A DNA stretch of 64,000 bases from Pseudomonas alcaliphila JAB1 (GCF_001941865.1 NZ_CP016162.1:3347501-3411500); one strand, 5' to 3'. Shown: positions 16,426-26,450, counted from the first letter of the stretch. Notes: generated from the sequence alone by a model not told the origin. A program made the numbers and translations.

Positions 16426-17859
16426 ATGACTTTTCTGCGCCCCACCCTGCTGACGCTGGCCTGCCTGTTCGCCGCCCACACGGGTGCCAGTGACCTGCCG
16501 TCGCTAGGCGACGCCAGCTCCTCGATCGTCTCGCCCCAGCAAGAACACCAGCTCGGCCGTGCCTGGCTCGGCCTGCTGCGTGGCCAGGTTTCGCAACTGG
16601 ACGACCCGCAACTGAAGGATTTCGTCGAGTCCAGCGTCTATCGCCTGTCGGAAACCAGCCAGTTGCAGGACCGCCGCCTGGAGTTCGTGTTGCTCAACAG
16701 CCCGCAGCTCAACGCCTTCGCCGCCCCCGGCGGGATCGTCGGGGTCAACGGTGGCCTGTTCCTTTATGCCCAGACCGAAGCCGAGTACGCCTCGGTCATG
16801 GCACACGAATTGGCGCACTTGTCGCAGCGCCACTTCGCCCGTGGCGTCGAGGCCCAGCAACGCATGCAGCTGCCAATGATGGCGGCCATGCTCGCCGGCA
16901 TTGTCGCCGCGGCGGCCGGCGCCGGCGATGCCGGCATGGCAGCGATCATGTCGACCCAGGCCGCTGCCATTCAGGAACAACGGCGTTTCTCCCGGCAGAA
17001 CGAACAGGAGGCCGACCGCATCGGCCTGGTCAACCTGGAAAAGGCCGGCTACGACCCACGCGCCATGCCGCTGATGTTCGAACGGCTGATGCGTCAGTAC
17101 CGTTACGACGCCCGCCCGCCGGAATTCCTGCTGACCCACCCGGTGTCGGAATCGCGTATTGCCGACACCCGCAACCGCGCCGAGCAGTACCCGGCCACGG
17201 GCCGCGAAGACAGCTTGCGCTACCAGTTGATGCGCGCCCGCGTGCAACTGACCTACGAAGAGACGCCGGGCGTCGCGGCCAAGCGCTTTCGCGCCATGCT
17301 CGACGAGAACCCCGGCCTCGATGCCGCACGCTACGGCCTGGTACTGGCGCAGATGAAAACCGGCCAACTCGCCGAAGCCGGTGAAACCCTGGCGCCGCTA
17401 CTGAGCAAGACCCCGGACGACATCACCTACAACCTGGCGCAGATCGAGCTGGATATGGCGGCCAATCGCCTGGATGCTGCCGAGCGTCGCCTGGAGCGCA
17501 TGTTCACCCTCTACCCGAGCAACTACCCATTGCAGCAGGCTCGCGTCGATCTGCTGCTCAAGCAGCAACGCATCGCCGATGCCGAGCGCGCCCTGGACAA
17601 TCTGCTCAAGACTCGCGCCAAGGACCCGGACGTCTGGTACCAGGTCGCCGAGGTGCGCGGCCTGAGTGGCAATACCATCGGCCTGCACCAGGCACGCGCG
17701 GAGTTCTTCGCCCTAGTCGGCGACTACAACCAGGCTATCGAGCAGCTGGACTTCGCCAAGCGCCGCGCCAGCAACAACTTCCAACTGGCCTCGCGCATCG
17801 ATGCCCGTCAACGCGAACTCTCCGAGGAGAAGCGCCTGGTCGAGCAGATGCTGCGCTGA
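16426..17859 (+). CDS. bepA: Periplasmic M48 metalloprotease/chaperone BepA
   Basis: The 477-residue protein has a signal peptide (to about residue 22), an M48 peptidase domain with zinc motif HELAH at 127-131 and the third ligand region in NEQEADRIG, then TPR repeats from about residue 270 to the end. This is the BepA (YfgC) architecture: quality control of the outer-membrane LptD assembly. ATG 16426 gives the signal peptide; a 100-codon upstream open frame overlaps the tusA-like gene antisense and is rejected. The gene is followed by duplicated REP and terminator sequences. Confidence 0.93.
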   Translation: MTFLRPTLLTLACLFAAHTGASDLPSLGDASSSIVSPQQEHQLGRAWLGLLRGQVSQLDDPQLKDFVESSVYRLSETSQLQDRRLEFVLLNSPQLNAFAAPGGIVGVNGGLFLYAQTEAEYASVMAHELAHLSQRHFARGVEAQQRMQLPMMAAMLAGIVAAAAGAGDAGMAAIMSTQAAAIQEQRRFSRQNEQEADRIGLVNLEKAGYDPRAMPLMFERLMRQYRYDARPPEFLLTHPVSESRIADTRNRAEQYPATGREDSLRYQLMRARVQLTYEETPGVAAKRFRAMLDENPGLDAARYGLVLAQMKTGQLAEAGETLAPLLSKTPDDITYNLAQIELDMAANRLDAAERRLERMFTLYPSNYPLQQARVDLLLKQQRIADAERALDNLLKTRAKDPDVWYQVAEVRGLSGNTIGLHQARAEFFALVGDYNQAIEQLDFAKRRASNNFQLASRIDARQRELSEEKRLVEQMLR

Positions 17860-17991
17860 TCCGGAGCATGGCGGTGCGCTGCGCGCACCGATAACGGCGT
17901 GGTAGCCCGGATGCAATCCGGGACAACGGCGGCAAAATTCCCCGGATTTCATCCGGGCTACGTAAGCCTGTGAATGCAGTGCAGCAAAAAG

Positions 17992-18021
17992 AAAGAGCCC
18001 CGCACTTGGCGGGGCTCTTTT
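17992..18021 (-). terminator. Duplicate gdhB terminator (copy 1)
   Basis: Identical hairpin to 18155-18184, with AAAGAGCCCCGC / GCGGGGCTCTTT, now serving as a second, backup terminator for gdhB and possibly as a terminator for bepA from the other side. Confidence 0.85.
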
Positions 18022-18154
18022 ATTTCAGCGCACGGCTCAGGCGCTTTGCGCCAGGTCCATCAGTGGTAGCCCGGATGCAATCCGGGACATCGGCGGCAAA
18101 TTCCCCGGATTTCATCCGGGCTACGTAAGCCTTTGAATGCAGTGCAGCAAAAAG

Positions 18155-18184
18155 AAAGAGCCCCGCACTTGGCGGGGCTCTTTT
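18155..18184 (-). terminator. gdhB terminator (copy 2, native position)
   Basis: AAAGAGCCCCGC-ACTTG-GCGGGGCTCTTTT is a 12-bp stem with A/T flanks, so it can act in both directions. It lies 16 bases past the gdhB stop. Confidence 0.9.
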
Positions 18185-18199
18185 ATTTCAGCGCACGGC

Positions 18200-21100
18200 T
18201 CAGGCGCTTTGCGCCAGGTCCATCAGCTCGCGGTTGGCCACCGCGTACATCGCGTAGTCGGTGCCGGTCGCCGAACGCAGCTCGGTCAGCATCGCCTTCC
18301 AGCGGTCGACCAGGCGTTGATGCTGGTCGAGCCACAGGGCCACGCGCGCTTCGATTTCCTGCGGACCATCGGCCATCTGCAGCACCGACACGGTGATCGC
18401 ACGCTGCTGCCAGTCCAGATCATCACGGAAGGCTTCGCGGGCCAGCGCCTGCCAGTTGTTCTCCACCGGCAGATTGGTGATCTGCTGCAGGTACCAGGAC
18501 AGCTCCAGGGAGCCGCCAACGGCGAAGTAAGCAGTCGCCACCTCGCTGGCATCCTTGCCGGTGACGTCCGCCGCTTCGATGATCGGCAGCAACGTGTACA
18601 GGTGGCTGGTGCCGGCGACCACGCGGGCCAGTTCCTCCGGCGTGCCGGCTTCGACGAAGCTCTGGTAGCGCGCCAGCCACTGCTCGCGGGCCGGGCCTTC
18701 GAGCAGTTCGTCCAGACGGCCGACCAGCGCTTCGATACGCGGTGCGAAATGCGCCACGTCGCGCGCGGCATCCAGCTCGTTACGGCGGCTGCGCAGGAAC
18801 CAGCGGGTAGCGCGACGGCCCAGGCGCATCAGCTCGTCCATCAACTGCAGTTGCAGATCGGCCGATACCTTGTAGTCCAGCGCCTCGATCTGCGACCACC
18901 AGTGCGGCAGGCGGAACAGGTCACGCACGATCACGTAGGCGCCGGCGACGTTGGCCGCGCTCATGCCGGTGGACTCCTTCAGGCGCTGCACGAAGGTGAT
19001 GCCCATGTGGTTGACCAGGTCGTTGGCGATCTGCGTGCTGACGATCTCGCGCTTGAGGCGATGACGACGCATGGTGTCGCCGAACTTCTCGGTGAGGATC
19101 GCCGGGAAGGCGGTTTCCATCTCGCGCGCCAGGTACTCGTCGTCCGGCACCAGGGACTTTAGCAGCGACTCCTTGAGGTCGATCTTGCTGTAGGAGATCA
19201 GCACCGACAGCTCCGGCCGGGTCAGGCCCTGACCGTTGGTGGCGCGCTCGTTCAGCTCCTCGTCCGACGGCAGGAACTCCAGGGCGCGGTCGAGCTTGCC
19301 GGCGCTTTCCAGCGCATTCATCAGGCGCTTGTACTCGCCAACGCGCTCACGGGCACGACGCTCGGCCAGCGACAGCGCCTGGGTCTGCTTGTAGTTGTTG
19401 CCCAGCACCAGCTCGGACACATCGTCGGTCATCTCGACCAGCAGCTTGTTGCGCTGCTTCTCGGTCATGTCACCAGCGGAGACGATCTCGCCCAGCAGGA
19501 TCTTGATGTTCACCTCGTGGTCGGAGCAGTCCACGCCACCGGCGTTGTCGATGAAGTCGGTGTTGCTGGCGCCGCCATGCAGGCCGAACTCGACACGGCC
19601 GAGCTGGGTCATGCCCAGGTTGCCGCCCTCGCCTACCACCTTGGCGCGCAGTTCACGACCGTCCACGCGCAGGGCGTCGTTGGCCTTGTCGCCGACGTCG
19701 GCGTGGCTCTCCTTGCTGGATTTGACGTAGGTGCCGATGCCGCCGTTCCACAACAGGTCGACCGGTGCCTTGAGCAGCGCGTTGAGCAGCTCGGTGGGCG
19801 CCAGCTTGTCGGCGGCGATGTCGAAGCGCGCCTTCATCTGCGGGGTGATGGCGATGCTCTTGGCGCTGCGCAGGAAGATGCCGCCGCCGTCGGAAATCAG
19901 CTTGGCGTCGTAATCGGCCCAGCTCGAACGCGGCAGCTCGAACAAACGCTTGCGCTCGACGAAGCTCTTGGCGGCGTCCGGGTTCGGGTCGATGAAGATA
20001 TGCATGTGGTTGAAGGCCGCTACCAGTTGCAGGCTTTCCGACAGCAGCAGGCCGTTGCCGAACACGTCGCCGGCCATGTCGCCGATGCCGATCACGGTGA
20101 CGTTGTCCTTCTGCACGTCGATGCCGCGCTCGCGGAAGTGACGCTGCACCGAAACCCAGGCGCCCTTGGCGGTGATGCCCATGCCCTTGTGGTCGTAGCC
20201 GGCCGAGCCGCCGGAGGCGAAGGCATCACCGAGCCAGAAGTCATATTCAGCGGCGATGCCGTTGGCGATGTCGGAGAAGGTCGCGGTGCCCTTGTCCGCC
20301 GCTACCACCAGATAGGGGTCATCGGCGTCGTGACGCACCACGTTCTGCGGCGGTACTACCTCGCCTTCCTTGAGGTTGTCGGTGATATCCAGCAGGCCGC
20401 TGATGAAGATGCGGTAGCAGGCGATACCCTCGGCCATCACCTCGTCACGCGAACCGCCGACCGGCATCTTGCGCGGTACGAAGCCGCCCTTGGCGCCCAT
20501 CGGCACGATCACCGCGTTCTTCACCTGCTGCGCCTTGACCAGGCCAAGCACCTCGGTACGGAAGTCTTCCTCGCGGTCCGACCAGCGCAAGCCGCCGCGG
20601 GCGACGTCGCCGAAGCGCAGGTGCACACCTTCGACGCGCGGGCTGTAGACGAAGATCTCGAACTTCGGCACCGGACGCGGAATCTCCGGGATCAGGCGCG
20701 GGCTGAGCTTGAAGCTGAAATAGGACTTGGCCGCGCCGCTGGCATCGGCCTGGAAGAAGTTGGTGCGCAGGGTGGCTTTGATCAGGTCCAGATAGCGACG
20801 CAGGATGCGGTCTTCGTTGAGTACGGCGACGTTGTCCAGCGCGGCGAGGATGGCCTGTTCGAGCTTCTGCTGCTTGTCTTCCAGATCCTCGGCGGTGAGC
20901 TTGCGCGCTAGGTAGAAACGGGTGCGGAACAGGCGCACCAGCTCCTTGGCGATGTTGGCGTGGTTGATCAGGGTCGCAGCGATATAGCTGAGGTCGAAGC
21001 CCAGACGGATCTGCTTCAGGTAGCGCGCGTAGGCACGCAGCAGGGCCACTTCACGCCAGGGCATGGCAGCGGTCAGCACCAGGCGGTTGAACGCATCGTT

Positions 21101-23041
21101 CTCGGCATCGCCGCCGACGATGTGAATAAAGGCGTCCTGCAGGGTGTCGTTGAGCTGCTGGATGTCGACGTCCAGGCCTTCGGCGTAGGTGAAGGCGAAG
21201 TCGTGGATCCAGAACTCGCGGCCGTCATTGCGGCGCAGCTTGTAGGGGAACTCGCCGAGCACGCGCAGGCCGAGGTTCTCCAGAATCGGTAGCACGTCGG
21301 ACAGCGGCAGCGGTGTATCGGCGTGATACAGCTTGCAGTGCAGTTGCTGCCCTGTCTGGGCCAATGGCTGGTAGAAGCTCATCACCAGCGGTTTGTCGTT
21401 GCTCAGGCTGAGCAGGTGCTGCATGTCTACCACTGCCGAGTGCGGGGCGAAACGCTCGCGGTAACCGGCCGGGAAGCCGCCGGGGAATTCGGCCAGGACG
21501 TTGGTGCCCTGGGCTTCGCCGAGGCTTTCGACCATCAGGCTGGCGTAGTCGTCCTTCCACGAACGGCAGGCCTGGATGACCTCCTTCTCCAGAAGCACGG
21601 GGTCGATCTGGGTCTTGTTCTTCGGGTCGACGCGCAGGATGAACTGCACGCGTGCCAGCACCGACTCGGAGAAGAAGGTCCAGAACTCGCAATCGGTGGC
21701 CTGCAGGCGCTCCATCAGCACCTGCTGGATCTTCATCCGGGTTTCGGTGGAATAGACGTCGCGCGGCACGTAGGCCAGGCAGTAGCAGAAGCGGCCGTAG
21801 GGATCGCGACGCAGGAACACGCGAATCTTGTTGCGCTCCTGGATCTGCACGATGGACAGCGCGGTGTTGAACAGGTCGTCCACCGGGGTCTGGAACAGGT
21901 CGTCACGCGGCAGCACTTCCAGCACCTGGGCCAGTTCCTTGCCCAGGTGAGCACTGCTGTCGAAGCCCGAGCGCTGCTTGATCACGTCCACCTTGCGGCG
22001 GATGTAAGGAATATTCCATACGCTCTCGGCATACACCGCCGAGGTGTACAGGCCCATGAAGCGGCATTCCTTGACCACGTTGCCCTTGGCATCGAGCTCG
22101 CGGATGGAGACGAAATCCGGATAGGCCGGACGATGCACACGGCTCGGCACTGCAGCCTTGGCGAAAGACAACAGCTGCGGCTCGCGCAGGTAGGCCACCG
22201 CCTCAGGCTCGATGTGCAGCTCCTCGGCGGACAAGCCGGTGCGCAGGCGCTTGGACAGGCCCAGCAGGGATTTCTCGTCGTAGACGATGCTGCCGCCATC
22301 GGCGGTCGGCACGACGGTGAATTCCTCGTAGCCGAGGAAGGTGAAGTGGTTGTCCAGCAACCAGTTCAGGTAGATCTTGATTTCATCCAGTTCGGCCTTG
22401 TCCACCTTGAGCTTGGCGCGATCCAGCCAGGCCAGCAGCTCGCGTGCCTTGGCCTTCATCGGCTGGAAGTCGGCGACGCTCATGCGCACGTCACTGAAAA
22501 CTTCGTGAATGGCCCTCTCCAGGGTTTTCAGCTCGGCGGAGCTGGAGCAGCGGTCGATTTCCAGGAACATCAGCGCTTCCTGCAGCACGCCCTCGCCCTG
22601 GGTACCACGCGGCAGGATCTCCAGCAGCTGGCCATTCTTGTCGCGGCGCACGCTGAACACGCTGTTCTGCAGGGTGTGGATGCTGTAACCATGGCGATTG
22701 AGTTCCATGCGCACCGAGTCGACCAGGAACGGGATGTCGCCATGCAGGATTTCCACCGCCGTGTGGGTGGACTGCCAGCCGTGCTTCTCGTAATCGGGGT
22801 TGAAGGTGCGCACCTGCGGCTTGGCGTGATCGAACTGCTCCAGCATGTGCCAGGCCGACAGGGTGCAGCCGACCAGGTCGGACAGACGCCGCTGGGTCAA
22901 CTCCTCGAGGGCGATGATGCCGAAGAACTGTTCGGCGAATAGGGCTACTTGTGGCAGCGCCTGCTCACTCACGTGCTGTGCCAGGGCCGCTTGCAGTTGG
23001 TGCTGGAAGTCGGCTTTGCTGGCCGCCGTAAAGAACGCCAT
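18200..23041 (-). CDS. gdhB: NAD-specific glutamate dehydrogenase, large (about 180 kDa) type
   Basis: The 1613-residue protein matches the length of the P. aeruginosa GdhB (about 1620). It has a long N-terminal regulatory region with ACT-like parts, a catalytic dehydrogenase core around residues 780-1200 (VPMGAKGGFV with the substrate-binding Lys, then VIGIGDMAGDVFGNG of the NAD-binding fold) and a long C-terminal region. Reaction: L-glutamate + NAD to 2-oxoglutarate + ammonia, the catabolic direction in pseudomonads growing on amino acids. The gene stands alone; the convergent neighbour is bepA. Its 3' end has been copied downstream. Confidence 0.96.
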   Translation of the reverse strand: MAFFTAASKADFQHQLQAALAQHVSEQALPQVALFAEQFFGIIALEELTQRRLSDLVGCTLSAWHMLEQFDHAKPQVRTFNPDYEKHGWQSTHTAVEILHGDIPFLVDSVRMELNRHGYSIHTLQNSVFSVRRDKNGQLLEILPRGTQGEGVLQEALMFLEIDRCSSSAELKTLERAIHEVFSDVRMSVADFQPMKAKARELLAWLDRAKLKVDKAELDEIKIYLNWLLDNHFTFLGYEEFTVVPTADGGSIVYDEKSLLGLSKRLRTGLSAEELHIEPEAVAYLREPQLLSFAKAAVPSRVHRPAYPDFVSIRELDAKGNVVKECRFMGLYTSAVYAESVWNIPYIRRKVDVIKQRSGFDSSAHLGKELAQVLEVLPRDDLFQTPVDDLFNTALSIVQIQERNKIRVFLRRDPYGRFCYCLAYVPRDVYSTETRMKIQQVLMERLQATDCEFWTFFSESVLARVQFILRVDPKNKTQIDPVLLEKEVIQACRSWKDDYASLMVESLGEAQGTNVLAEFPGGFPAGYRERFAPHSAVVDMQHLLSLSNDKPLVMSFYQPLAQTGQQLHCKLYHADTPLPLSDVLPILENLGLRVLGEFPYKLRRNDGREFWIHDFAFTYAEGLDVDIQQLNDTLQDAFIHIVGGDAENDAFNRLVLTAAMPWREVALLRAYARYLKQIRLGFDLSYIAATLINHANIAKELVRLFRTRFYLARKLTAEDLEDKQQKLEQAILAALDNVAVLNEDRILRRYLDLIKATLRTNFFQADASGAAKSYFSFKLSPRLIPEIPRPVPKFEIFVYSPRVEGVHLRFGDVARGGLRWSDREEDFRTEVLGLVKAQQVKNAVIVPMGAKGGFVPRKMPVGGSRDEVMAEGIACYRIFISGLLDITDNLKEGEVVPPQNVVRHDADDPYLVVAADKGTATFSDIANGIAAEYDFWLGDAFASGGSAGYDHKGMGITAKGAWVSVQRHFRERGIDVQKDNVTVIGIGDMAGDVFGNGLLLSESLQLVAAFNHMHIFIDPNPDAAKSFVERKRLFELPRSSWADYDAKLISDGGGIFLRSAKSIAITPQMKARFDIAADKLAPTELLNALLKAPVDLLWNGGIGTYVKSSKESHADVGDKANDALRVDGRELRAKVVGEGGNLGMTQLGRVEFGLHGGASNTDFIDNAGGVDCSDHEVNIKILLGEIVSAGDMTEKQRNKLLVEMTDDVSELVLGNNYKQTQALSLAERRARERVGEYKRLMNALESAGKLDRALEFLPSDEELNERATNGQGLTRPELSVLISYSKIDLKESLLKSLVPDDEYLAREMETAFPAILTEKFGDTMRRHRLKREIVSTQIANDLVNHMGITFVQRLKESTGMSAANVAGAYVIVRDLFRLPHWWSQIEALDYKVSADLQLQLMDELMRLGRRATRWFLRSRRNELDAARDVAHFAPRIEALVGRLDELLEGPAREQWLARYQSFVEAGTPEELARVVAGTSHLYTLLPIIEAADVTGKDASEVATAYFAVGGSLELSWYLQQITNLPVENNWQALAREAFRDDLDWQQRAITVSVLQMADGPQEIEARVALWLDQHQRLVDRWKAMLTELRSATGTDYAMYAVANRELMDLAQSA

Positions 23042-23289
23042 GGTTTTGCTCCATTGGGCTGGTGGTTCGACAGGAAGTCTGGATCGCTATCGCTGTCGCT
23101 GGGTGTTAGTTCAACGTTAGTCCATGAAGCGACGATGACACTTGCGAGTCGCATGCGGACCGGCGTGAAGGGAGCGACCGACTGGTCACATATAGCCAGC
23201 GAGCTTAACGAGGGATGGCCCGCAACCGCTTGCGGCGCTGCGACATTTTCTTTCAAGGCTGCACCGGCACGGTGCAAAAAGAAAAGCCA

Positions 23290-23318
23290 TGGCCCGCCAC
23301 CAGAGCGTGAGCGGGCCA
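23290..23318 (-). terminator. Terminator after the TRAP operon
   Basis: GGCCCGC / GCGGGCC stem right after the dctM stop, with TTTTC further on in the minus direction. The rest of the 23042-23289 gap holds the gdhB promoter region and nothing else I can support. Confidence 0.65.
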
Positions 23319-23328
23319 GGGAGAGGGA

Positions 23329-24645
23329 TCAGGTGCCGCGCATCGCTTGGGGCAGCGCCAGTACGATCTGTGGGAACAAGGTGATGAGGATCGCCGCCAG
23401 CACCAGCAGGAGGAAGAACGGGAAACTGGCGCGCGCCACCGCGCCCAGGTTGCGCCCGGTGAGGTTCTGGATGACGAACAGGTTGAAACCCACCGGCGGG
23501 GTAATCTGCGCCATTTCCACCACCAGGATGACGAAGATGCCGAACCACAGCAGATCGATCCCGGCAGCCTGCACTGCCGGCAGAATCACTGCGGTGGTCA
23601 GCAGGATGATCGAGATGCCGTCGAGGAAGCAGCCCAGGGCGATGAAGAACAACGTCAGCGCCAGCAGCAACAGGTACGGCGACAGCTGTTTGGCGATGAT
23701 CCAGTCGGCCAGCGCCGCCGGCAGGCCGGTGAAGCTCATGGCCGAGGTCAGGTAGGCCGCACCGAGCAGGATGAAGAAGATCATGCACGAGGTGGACACC
23801 GCGCCCATCAGGCTGGCCATGAAGGTTTCCCGGGTCAGCGCCCCCGAGACCAGCGCGATCAGCAGCGCACCGACCACACCCACCGCCGCTGCCTCGGTGG
23901 CCGTGGCGATGCCGCCGTAGATCGAACCGATCACCGCGACGATCAGGCCCAGCACCGGAATCAGCAGTTTGGCCCGACGCAGTTTGTCCATGAACGGCAG
24001 GCGCTCGCCCTCCTCCGGCAGCTTGCTGCGATTGCAGGCAGACCAGAGCATCAGGTAGCCGCTGAAGATCGCCAGCAGCAGCAGGCCCGGCAGAATGCCG
24101 GCGATGAACAGGCGCGAGATCGATACCTGCGCCGCCACGCCATAGACGATCATCATGATCGACGGCGGAATCAGCAAACCGAGCGTGCCGGCACCGGCCA
24201 GCGAGCCCATGGCGATGGATTCCGGGTAACCGCGCGACTTCAGCTCGGGCAGAGAGATGCGCCCGATGGTGGCAGCGGTGGCAGCGGAAGAGCCACTGAC
24301 CGCGGCGAACAGGCCGCAACCGAATACGTTGACGTGCAACAGACGCCCCGGCAGGCCCCGCATCCACGGCGCCAGGCCATTGAACATGTCTTCGGAAAGT
24401 CGGGTGCGATAGAGAATCTCGCCCATCCAGATGAACAGCGGCAGCGCCGTCAATGTCCAGCTGGCGCTGGAAGCCCAACTGGTGGACGCGAGAATCGAGC
24501 CGGCCGGCGCGCCGCCGAACAGCTCCATGCCGATGATGCCAACGCCGAGCAACGACAGGGCAACCCAGACGCCGCCGCCAAGCAGCACGAACAGCGCCAG
24601 CAGCAGGGTGATTGTAATGATTGTGTAGTCCACGGGTTCACTCAC
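23329..24645 (-). CDS. dctM: TRAP transporter large permease subunit (DctM family)
   Basis: The 438-residue protein is a multi-spanning DctM-type subunit with 12 or more hydrophobic segments, including the conserved GSSAATAATIGRISLPELK, SLAGAGTLGLLIPPSIMMI and the late VVEMAQITPPVGFNLFVIQ. It forms the sodium-coupled transport channel with the small subunit. GTG 24645 is the likely start. It is the last gene of the dctPQM operon. The substrate is unknown; the family takes up dicarboxylates, keto acids, amino acids or sugars acids. Confidence 0.93.
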   Translation of the reverse strand: MSEPVDYTIITITLLLALFVLLGGGVWVALSLLGVGIIGMELFGGAPAGSILASTSWASSASWTLTALPLFIWMGEILYRTRLSEDMFNGLAPWMRGLPGRLLHVNVFGCGLFAAVSGSSAATAATIGRISLPELKSRGYPESIAMGSLAGAGTLGLLIPPSIMMIVYGVAAQVSISRLFIAGILPGLLLLAIFSGYLMLWSACNRSKLPEEGERLPFMDKLRRAKLLIPVLGLIVAVIGSIYGGIATATEAAAVGVVGALLIALVSGALTRETFMASLMGAVSTSCMIFFILLGAAYLTSAMSFTGLPAALADWIIAKQLSPYLLLLALTLFFIALGCFLDGISIILLTTAVILPAVQAAGIDLLWFGIFVILVVEMAQITPPVGFNLFVIQNLTGRNLGAVARASFPFFLLLVLAAILITLFPQIVLALPQAMRGT

Positions 24646-24691
24646 GAATGCAGTGCGGCGCTGGCCGCAATTAAAGGTCGAGCCAGCGGGC

Positions 24692-25198
24692 TCACTCGCT
24701 CATCGCCGTACCGGCTTCGACAGCTTCGAAGCGCTTGCCCTGGCAGACCAGCACCAGGCGCTCGGCCATCGCCACCACCAGAATCAGCGTGCCCAGCAGC
24801 ATCGGCAGCTGTGGCAGCCACATGGGAATCGGCAACAGGCCGGACGACACTTCCTGGAACTCGTAGGACTCCAGCACGAACAACGCGCAGTACCAGGCCA
24901 TATAGGTGGCGATCCCCAAACCGACCAGCGTGGCCAATACATCGACCACAAGGCGACCGCCAGCGGGCAGCAGGCGCAACAGCAGTTCCACACGGATGTG
25001 CGCGCCACGTTGCAGGGCGTAGGGCAAGGCGAGAAAGCCCGATGCAGCCATCGCGTAGGCGGCGAACTCATCGGCGGCGGGCACCATGGTGCCCAGTTGG
25101 CGGGCGACGATCTGCGCCACGATCAGCACACAGATCAGAACGAGAAACACGCCGGACAACCATCCGGACAGGGTGTAGAGCTTGTGCAGTGGGGTCAT
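24692..25198 (-). CDS. dctQ: TRAP transporter small permease subunit (DctQ family)
   Basis: The 168-residue protein has four membrane segments (about 8-32, 47-65, 85-110, 125-150) and the DctQ-type segment AADEFAAYAMAASGFLALPYALQRGAHIRVELL. It pairs with the DctM subunit. ATG 25198 is used; two codons upstream (a TTG) are discarded. It is separated from the binding-protein gene by a hairpin. Confidence 0.9.
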   Translation of the reverse strand: MTPLHKLYTLSGWLSGVFLVLICVLIVAQIVARQLGTMVPAADEFAAYAMAASGFLALPYALQRGAHIRVELLLRLLPAGGRLVVDVLATLVGLGIATYMAWYCALFVLESYEFQEVSSGLLPIPMWLPQLPMLLGTLILVVAMAERLVLVCQGKRFEAVEAGTAMSE

Positions 25199-25232
25199 TA
25201 ACAACGGGCTCCCTGGTCAAGCCACGAGAAAA

Positions 25233-25257
25233 GCCCGCCGCAACCAGCGCGGCGGGC
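25233..25257 (-). terminator. Intercistronic hairpin between dctP and dctQ
   Basis: GCCCGCCGC / GCGGCGGGC with a 7-base loop, followed on the minus strand by TTTTC. Such partial terminators typically raise expression of the binding protein over the permeases. Confidence 0.75.
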
Positions 25258-25264
25258 AGCAGAA

Positions 25265-26242
25265 TCACGGCTGGTAGGTGTCGAGAATCGCCTTGCCATC
25301 GGCACCAGCACGCTTGAGCCACTCATCGGCCATGCTCTGGCCGATCTGCTCGAAGCCGCTCTCCACCGCCGCCGGGGCCTGCTCGGATACCTGCATGCCA
25401 TTGTCGGCCAGGGTCTTGACCAGCTCACTGGTCTTTTCCTGGGCAATCGCCCAGCCACGTTTTTCCGCACGCTCAGCGGCAGCCAGCACGGCAGCCTGGG
25501 TCGCTTCCGGCAGGCGGGTGAAGGCACGCGCGTTGACGATGACGAAGTTCTTCGGAATGAACGCCTTGACGTCATAGTAGTAGGAGGAGAAGTCCCAGGC
25601 CTGGGAGTCCACACCTGTGGTCGGCGAGGTGAGCATGCCGTTGATCATGCCGGTGCTGAAGGCTTGCGGTATTTCGCCGGTCTGGATCACGGTCGGCACT
25701 GCGCCCATCAATTCGGTCATGCGCGAAGTGGCCGGGTTGTAGGCACGAAATTTCATGCCCTTGAAGTCATCCATGCTCGCGATCGGCGTCTTGGTGAAGA
25801 TGCTCTGCGGCGACCAGGGCATGGCGTACAGCAGCTTGATGCCCTGCTTGGCCAGGCGCTCTTCCACAGCCGGGCGGCTCGCGTCCCACAGGGCCTGGGC
25901 CTGCTCGTAGTTGCGCACCAGAAACGGCACGCTGTCGATTTCGAAGATCGGATCTTCGTTACCCAGCACTGACATCAGTACGTCGCCCACCTGCACCTGG
26001 CCGGTCTGTACGGCGCGCTTGACCTCGGGGCGCTTGAACAGCACCGAGTTGGCGTGCACGCGAATAAGCAGTTCGCCGTTACTGGCTTTCTCCACATCCT
26101 GGGCGAACTCCTTGGCCACGGTGGTGATGAAGTTGCCATCGGGGTTCTCGGCGGTCATGTTCCAGCGCTCGGCGGCCTGGGCACCGAAGCCCAGTGCGCA
26201 AGCCAGAGCGGTAATGGCGAAACGCGATGCGATGCTTTTCAT
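25265..26242 (-). CDS. dctP: TRAP transporter periplasmic solute-binding protein (DctP family)
   Basis: The 325-residue protein has a signal peptide (MKSIASRFAITALACALGF, cleavage after AQA) and a DctP fold. Family landmarks are GNEDPIFEIDSVPFLV, KTPIASMDDFKGMKFRAYNP with the conserved Arg that binds a carboxylate, and MLTSPTTGVDSQAWD. The Arg indicates an organic-acid ligand. ATG 26242 was chosen over the frame 12 codons upstream to give a regular signal peptide, with AGGAGAG just before it. The LysR gene lies upstream on the same strand. Confidence 0.92.
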   Translation of the reverse strand: MKSIASRFAITALACALGFGAQAAERWNMTAENPDGNFITTVAKEFAQDVEKASNGELLIRVHANSVLFKRPEVKRAVQTGQVQVGDVLMSVLGNEDPIFEIDSVPFLVRNYEQAQALWDASRPAVEERLAKQGIKLLYAMPWSPQSIFTKTPIASMDDFKGMKFRAYNPATSRMTELMGAVPTVIQTGEIPQAFSTGMINGMLTSPTTGVDSQAWDFSSYYYDVKAFIPKNFVIVNARAFTRLPEATQAAVLAAAERAEKRGWAIAQEKTSELVKTLADNGMQVSEQAPAAVESGFEQIGQSMADEWLKRAGADGKAILDTYQP

Positions 26243-26450
26243 GGTGCTCTCCTGTTCATTGTTTTTTGTGCGCCGCAAGGCGCGGCTGGAAGACGATTTC
26301 GAGTCTCAGCGCATCGCCCTACCCTGTCCAACTAGAAAAACCGGAGGCGCATGATCGGAAATCGTTATGGGATGAAAAGGGGCGTTTTCGCGACAAATGC
26401 ACCAGCAGCGGGCAGCCGTTTCCAGGCCCGCAGAAGCTGAATGGGGGTGT

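Larger units (their letters stand above)
17900..18226. repeat. Tandem duplication of REP unit, terminator and gdhB 3' end
   Basis: Copy 1 (17900-18063, 164 bp) and copy 2 (18064-18226, 163 bp) differ only by an A-run length and two substitutions. Each has a REP-like palindrome (TAGCCCGGATGCAATCCGGG ... CCCGGATTTCATCCGGGCTA), a GAGCCCCGC/GCGGGGCTC terminator and the final codons of gdhB. Only copy 2 is attached to the full gene, so 18036-18063 is a dead 3' fragment. Confidence 0.95.

Noticed and set aside
17900..18226. CRISPR-like tandem repeat
   Set aside because: Only two long units, containing a terminator and gene end; no short repeat-spacer pattern.
21323..22942. 539-codon plus-strand frame inside gdhB
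   Set aside because: Pure antisense shadow of gdhB, with no family resemblance.
23347..25317. 656-codon frame rich in Gln, Arg and His
   Set aside because: Antisense shadow of dctM and dctQ; its composition is typical of reversed membrane-protein codons.
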